Under the pieces are notes generated by a model, which had not been told where the DNA came from, ran no database searches, and saw only the letters and a program-made list of their open reading frames with translations. From JANJUO01 sp942492935 (GTDB taxonomy: Bacteria; Bacteroidota; Ignavibacteria; Kapaibacteriales; UBA2268): 64,000 bases of DNA. Positions 60,547 to 64,000 of this stretch are shown piece after piece. The stretch's first letter is position 1. Each line of letters starts with the position of its first letter. Position numbers and translations under genes: made by a program. The stretch spans positions 62,001-126,000 of the forward strand of contig OW818654.1 in assembly GCA_942492935.1 (NCBI GenBank), read 5' to 3'.

Positions 60547-63339
60547 ATGAAATTATATATATCTATTTTTATTTTAATTTTTGTGCTGGTTTCTGATTCT
60601 TTTAGTCAGAAAAATTTGCCTTTTAATAGCTCAAAATTAATTGATTCAGCTTTAAATTTAATGAATTTACGTTATTCTGATATATGGCTGCCCAATGACA
60701 TGAATGAAATTGATGAGCATAGGTTATCTGTTATTCAAAGAATGTTCAATAAGCCATTAGCAAGTATTGATTTTACAGACACTTATTCAAAATCGCTGGT
60801 TATAGCTGAACCAATGTTTATGGATAAATTAATTTCAAAAATTGTTTCTGACCTTGAATATTCACAATTTAAATTATTTAATTATGATGATAATTATCCA
60901 ATAAAATATGTTAATGACCATTTAAATACTAAGATTGATTCACTTGCTGGATTTATGGCAAGTCTTGTTATTAGGGATTACGTGCCATTGATTATTCAGA
61001 CTACAAGTATATTAGCAACTGATGTATTATATAGAGATGATTCACGCAGTAATACGCTTTTCGATTATGCGGATTCATTAATATTTTTTGATGATTATTC
61101 AAAAGAACAAAATGTTTATGAAACTAAAGCAAAGGAACTTGCTTTTTTTGATAAGTCAAAAGCTTTTTTTGCTCACTTGAATATTTTAGAAAATACAAAA
61201 GTTTTCGAAATGGGTGTATCACTATATAAAGAATTATACAGCAAACTAAAATCTAATCTTGAAATTAAACAAATGCTAAGAGATAGTATCAAAACTATTG
61301 TCATTAATACGGATTATGGGAAAATTGGTATTGGAGGCAAAGGTAATGATATATACAAGGGTGATTTTATTTTTATTTTTGATATTGGCGGTAATGATAC
61401 ATATATTTTACCTGACTATAAAAAAGATGATGCAAGAAATTATCCTGTAAGAGTAATTATTGATATTGAAGGTAATGATATTTATGAAGGTGGTAACTAT
61501 TCGATAGCAGGTAGTTACAAAGGAATAAATCTATTATTTGATATGCACGGTAATGATAAATACACAGCAGGAAATGTTTCACTTGGCGGTGCTATACTTG
61601 GCTTGTCAATTTTGCATGATTTTGAAGGTGATGATTACTACAAAAGTTCAAATCTTTCACAAGGGGCTGGAGCTTATGGAATTGGTTTGTTGATTGATAA
61701 AACTGGAAATGATACTTATAATTGTCAAACATTATCGCAAGGTTTTGGCTTTGTAAGAGGATTTGGTGCATTGGCGGATACCGAAGGTAATGATATTTAT
61801 ATATCTTCAAGTACCATAATTGATAATATTCGCTCAGATGAAAAAAAACTAAGTTTTTCTCAAGGTGCTGCCTTAGGTTATCGTCCAGTAGCTTCAGGTG
61901 GAATAGGAATACTTGCTGACGGTGATGGTGATGATACATACATATCCGATATGTATGGTCAAGGAAGTGCTTATTGGTATGGTATTGGTGGTTTAATAGA
62001 CTTCAAAGGAAATGACATATACAAAGCTAATCAATATGCTCAAGGGGCTGGTGTTCATTTTGCTTTTGGAGTTTTGAATGATTATGATGGAAATGATACT
62101 TATATATCAAAAGCTGTTTCTCAAGGTAGTGGTCATGATTTCGCATTCGGTTCATTATTGGATACAGATGGGAACGATAGATATATTGCAGATGAGCTTT
62201 CAATAGCTGCAGGAAATGCAAATGGAATTTCATTATTACTTGATAAAAATGGTAATGATACTTATTCTGTTAGTAATTCAGCAAATTCACTTGGGTATTC
62301 TGATTTTAGAAGAAATTGGTGTATGCTTGGATTATTTATTGATGGTAGTGGTTCGGATGTATATTCAGAAAAGAAAAATAATGATTTGCATTATATAAAA
62401 TCATTTACGGGTGCTTTTGTTGATTTTGAATTTTCAAAAGATGAGAAAAAAAGGGAATTGAAAAGAGAAGAATCAAACACTCCAATTTCATCAATTCTTG
62501 ATAGTTTATTTGTGCAAGCAACTGCATCATTAAGTAAGTTTCAAACAGGAGTTGCTCCAGCAAGAGCAAAAATTACATCTTTCGGCAAAAAAGGTTTTGA
62601 CTTTCTACTTAGTAAGTTTAATAGTCCTTTTGCAAGAGAACGCAATGCTGTTGAAGATATGGTTAATAAAATGTACCCAAAAGAAAATGAATATATTTCT
62701 AAATGTCTAATTGATTCCTTACTATCTGCGGATTATAGCGTATATTCTCTTTCTGCGAGAATTCTGGGACAAAATAAAGAAAAGAAAGCACTATCACAAT
62801 TGATGCTTCGTGCAAGGTCTGCCAATTGGAAGGATAGAGCTTTGGCTGCTCAACATATTGGAGAAATAGGTGTTTCTGTTCTTTCGGATTCAATCGCTTT
62901 TTTGCTATTTGACCAGAATCAGCTTGTAAGAGCAAGAACAGCATATTCGCTTGCTTCGCTTTTTCATTATGATATTTTAGGTGAAATTGCACCTGCTCTT
63001 TCGGACTCTTTTCAAGTTGTAAGATACAACGCAATGGCGGGGCTTTTAAGAAATAAACCATATAAATATGAGTTTATCAAAGAAATATTTTTGGGAAATT
63101 TGAAAGAAGAATCTGTTTTGATGTTAATTCCAATGCTTGCTATTATAGATTTTAATCCAGCCGATTATAAAAGTTTTGTAGGGATTATTTCTAAGCAATC
63201 AAAAAAAATAAGAGCAGCCGCTTACAAAGAAATCATCAATTCTGGGAATAAAAAATGGAAGGATATTTACAAATTGTTAATAAAAAACGAATCGGATTCT
63301 GATTTGAAAACATATTTAGGAAAATTAAATGAAAAATAA
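60547..63339 (+). CDS. Exported protein with 13 GND-type repeats and C-terminal HEAT-like repeats
   Basis: I do not recognise a named family. The signal peptide is at about 1-20 (ending SFSQ). Residues about 60-250 are alpha-helical. Residues about 260-610 carry 13 copies of a Gly-Asn/Asp-Asp-x-Tyr motif spaced mostly 22-36 residues (GNDIYKGDF, GNDTYILP, GNDIYEGG, GNDKYTAG, GDDYYKSS, ... GSDVYSEK), with G-x-G-L/F-x-D between. They suggest a calcium-binding beta-roll-like solenoid, but they are not canonical RTX nonapeptides. The last about 280 residues form HEAT/PBS-like helical repeats. It lies between an NPP phosphodiesterase and gmk. Confidence 0.8.
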   Translation: MKLYISIFILIFVLVSDSFSQKNLPFNSSKLIDSALNLMNLRYSDIWLPNDMNEIDEHRLSVIQRMFNKPLASIDFTDTYSKSLVIAEPMFMDKLISKIVSDLEYSQFKLFNYDDNYPIKYVNDHLNTKIDSLAGFMASLVIRDYVPLIIQTTSILATDVLYRDDSRSNTLFDYADSLIFFDDYSKEQNVYETKAKELAFFDKSKAFFAHLNILENTKVFEMGVSLYKELYSKLKSNLEIKQMLRDSIKTIVINTDYGKIGIGGKGNDIYKGDFIFIFDIGGNDTYILPDYKKDDARNYPVRVIIDIEGNDIYEGGNYSIAGSYKGINLLFDMHGNDKYTAGNVSLGGAILGLSILHDFEGDDYYKSSNLSQGAGAYGIGLLIDKTGNDTYNCQTLSQGFGFVRGFGALADTEGNDIYISSSTIIDNIRSDEKKLSFSQGAALGYRPVASGGIGILADGDGDDTYISDMYGQGSAYWYGIGGLIDFKGNDIYKANQYAQGAGVHFAFGVLNDYDGNDTYISKAVSQGSGHDFAFGSLLDTDGNDRYIADELSIAAGNANGISLLLDKNGNDTYSVSNSANSLGYSDFRRNWCMLGLFIDGSGSDVYSEKKNNDLHYIKSFTGAFVDFEFSKDEKKRELKREESNTPISSILDSLFVQATASLSKFQTGVAPARAKITSFGKKGFDFLLSKFNSPFARERNAVEDMVNKMYPKENEYISKCLIDSLLSADYSVYSLSARILGQNKEKKALSQLMLRARSANWKDRALAAQHIGEIGVSVLSDSIAFLLFDQNQLVRARTAYSLASLFHYDILGEIAPALSDSFQVVRYNAMAGLLRNKPYKYEFIKEIFLGNLKEESVLMLIPMLAIIDFNPADYKSFVGIISKQSKKIRAAAYKEIINSGNKKWKDIYKLLIKNESDSDLKTYLGKLNEK

Positions 63340-63895
63340 AACTTTACTTGTACTGTCATCACCGAGCGGAGGTGGCAAAACTGTTGTTGCTAAGCATTTG
63401 ATTTCAAAATATAATCAATTTGTTTTTTCAGTGTCAGCTACTACAAGAAGCCCAAGAATTAATGAACAAGAAGGAATTGATTATTATTATTTGAGTAAAG
63501 ATGAATTTGAAAAATTACTACTTGAAGAAAAATTTATCGAGAGTGAAGAAATATTTGGTAATTATTACGGTACATTAAAAAGTGAAATTGAAAATAAAGT
63601 TAATGCTGGTAATTATGTAATATTTGATATTGATGTTAAGGGTGCAATGTCTGTAAAGAAAGCTTTTCCTGAAGAATCGTTGTTAGTCTTTATTGCTCCA
63701 CCTTCATTAGAAGTTCTTGAAAGTAGATTAAAAAGTAGAAAAACAGAATCAGATGAACAAGTTCAGAAAAGATTATCAAGAGCTGAAATGGAAATCACTT
63801 TAAGCAAAGAATTTGACTATGTTGTTGTAAATAATATTTTGGAAGATACTTTTCAAGAAGTTACATCAATCATCGAAAATACATTCATATTATAA
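63329..63895 (+). CDS. gmk: Guanylate kinase
   Basis: Gmk phosphorylates GMP to GDP. The P-loop SSPSGGGKT is at 10-18, followed by the GMP-binding VSATTRSPR segment and a complete C-terminal region (FDYVVVNNILEDT). The length of 188 aa is typical. It overlaps the previous gene by 11 bp, so it is the terminal gene of the long translation-linked operon. A terminator-like hairpin lies directly after it. Confidence 0.95.
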   Translation: MKNKTLLVLSSPSGGGKTVVAKHLISKYNQFVFSVSATTRSPRINEQEGIDYYYLSKDEFEKLLLEEKFIESEEIFGNYYGTLKSEIENKVNAGNYVIFDIDVKGAMSVKKAFPEESLLVFIAPPSLEVLESRLKSRKTESDEQVQKRLSRAEMEITLSKEFDYVVVNNILEDTFQEVTSIIENTFIL

Positions 63896-63917
63896 ATATT
63901 CAAATAACTATTTTCAG

Positions 63918-63957
63918 AAACAGTCATCCCAAATAATGTATGGAATGACTGTTTGTT
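63918..63957 (+). terminator. Terminator after gmk
   Basis: Ten-base arms AAACAGTCAT (63918-63927) and ATGACTGTTT (63945-63954), with a partly paired GG/CC extension inside the loop, are followed by GTTTAT. Confidence 0.7.
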
Positions 63958-64000
63958 TATAATCAATTATTATTTTTCTGGATATAAAACAAATTTTGCT

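Overview
This is a 64-kb, strongly AT-rich bacterial chromosomal window with about 48 protein-coding genes on both strands and no rRNA, tRNA, CRISPR array or intact transposase that I can recognise. The host looks like a Gram-negative member of the Bacteroidota/Chlorobiota/Ignavibacteria-Kapabacteria group. The evidence is five secreted proteins ending in type A C-terminal sorting domains of the type IX secretion system (T9SS), a KdsC-like Kdo-8-phosphate phosphatase (implying LPS), many lipobox lipoproteins, OmpA-family proteins, and several promoters with the Bacteroidota pattern TTTG-N19..21-TAnnTTTG. Placement in Ignavibacteria/Kapabacteria is inference.

Layout. 1-8.8 kb: ppx/gppA and prmA (minus strand), then kdsC, a YtxH/DUF948-like membrane pair, class I aldolase fbaB, and a mraY-murG run followed by three small unknown genes. 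8.8-15 kb: a WD40-like T9SS protein set in a repeat-rich region, a DsrE-like protein, rsgA, a PAP2 phosphatase and a UmuD/LexA-like S24 peptidase. 14.9-18.6 kb: two divergent c-type cytochrome genes, one of them a large T9SS-exported multihaem protein with an ethylbenzene-dehydrogenase-like haem domain; the region between them holds a consensus promoter and two perfect palindromes. 18.9-23.9 kb: an E2 acyltransferase, two LolA-like exported proteins, thyX and a LiaF-like membrane protein. 24.3-27.5 kb: a compact ethanolamine locus, eutH overlapping a single-ORF fusion of EutB and EutC. 27.9-33.7 kb: lipoproteins, an Ogg2-type DNA glycosylase, a glyoxalase-fold protein and a UvrD-like helicase.

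33.8-51.2 kb: a 1.2-kb array of nested palindromic repeats, a PorW/SprE-like TPR lipoprotein, a REC-histidine kinase, an RluB-type pseudouridine synthase, a 1372-residue beta-helix/Ig adhesin, and an overlapping gene pair encoding a PKD-type T9SS surface protein and an OmpA-family outer-membrane protein. 52-64 kb: a translation operon nusA-infB-rbfA-truB-ribF, continued by an NPP-type phosphodiesterase, a protein with 13 GND-type repeats plus HEAT-like repeats, and gmk. A terminator-like hairpin sits in the nusA leader.

The most unusual non-genic content is several families of intergenic palindromic repeats: a fold-back MITE-like element of about 0.45-0.5 kb with short terminal inverted repeats (two near-identical inverted copies about 20 kb apart plus partial copies), a second small MITE with GGGGCTGTCTCA-type ends, a 33-bp near-perfect hairpin (seven copies), and a set of short hairpins whose arms differ but keep a GTA loop.
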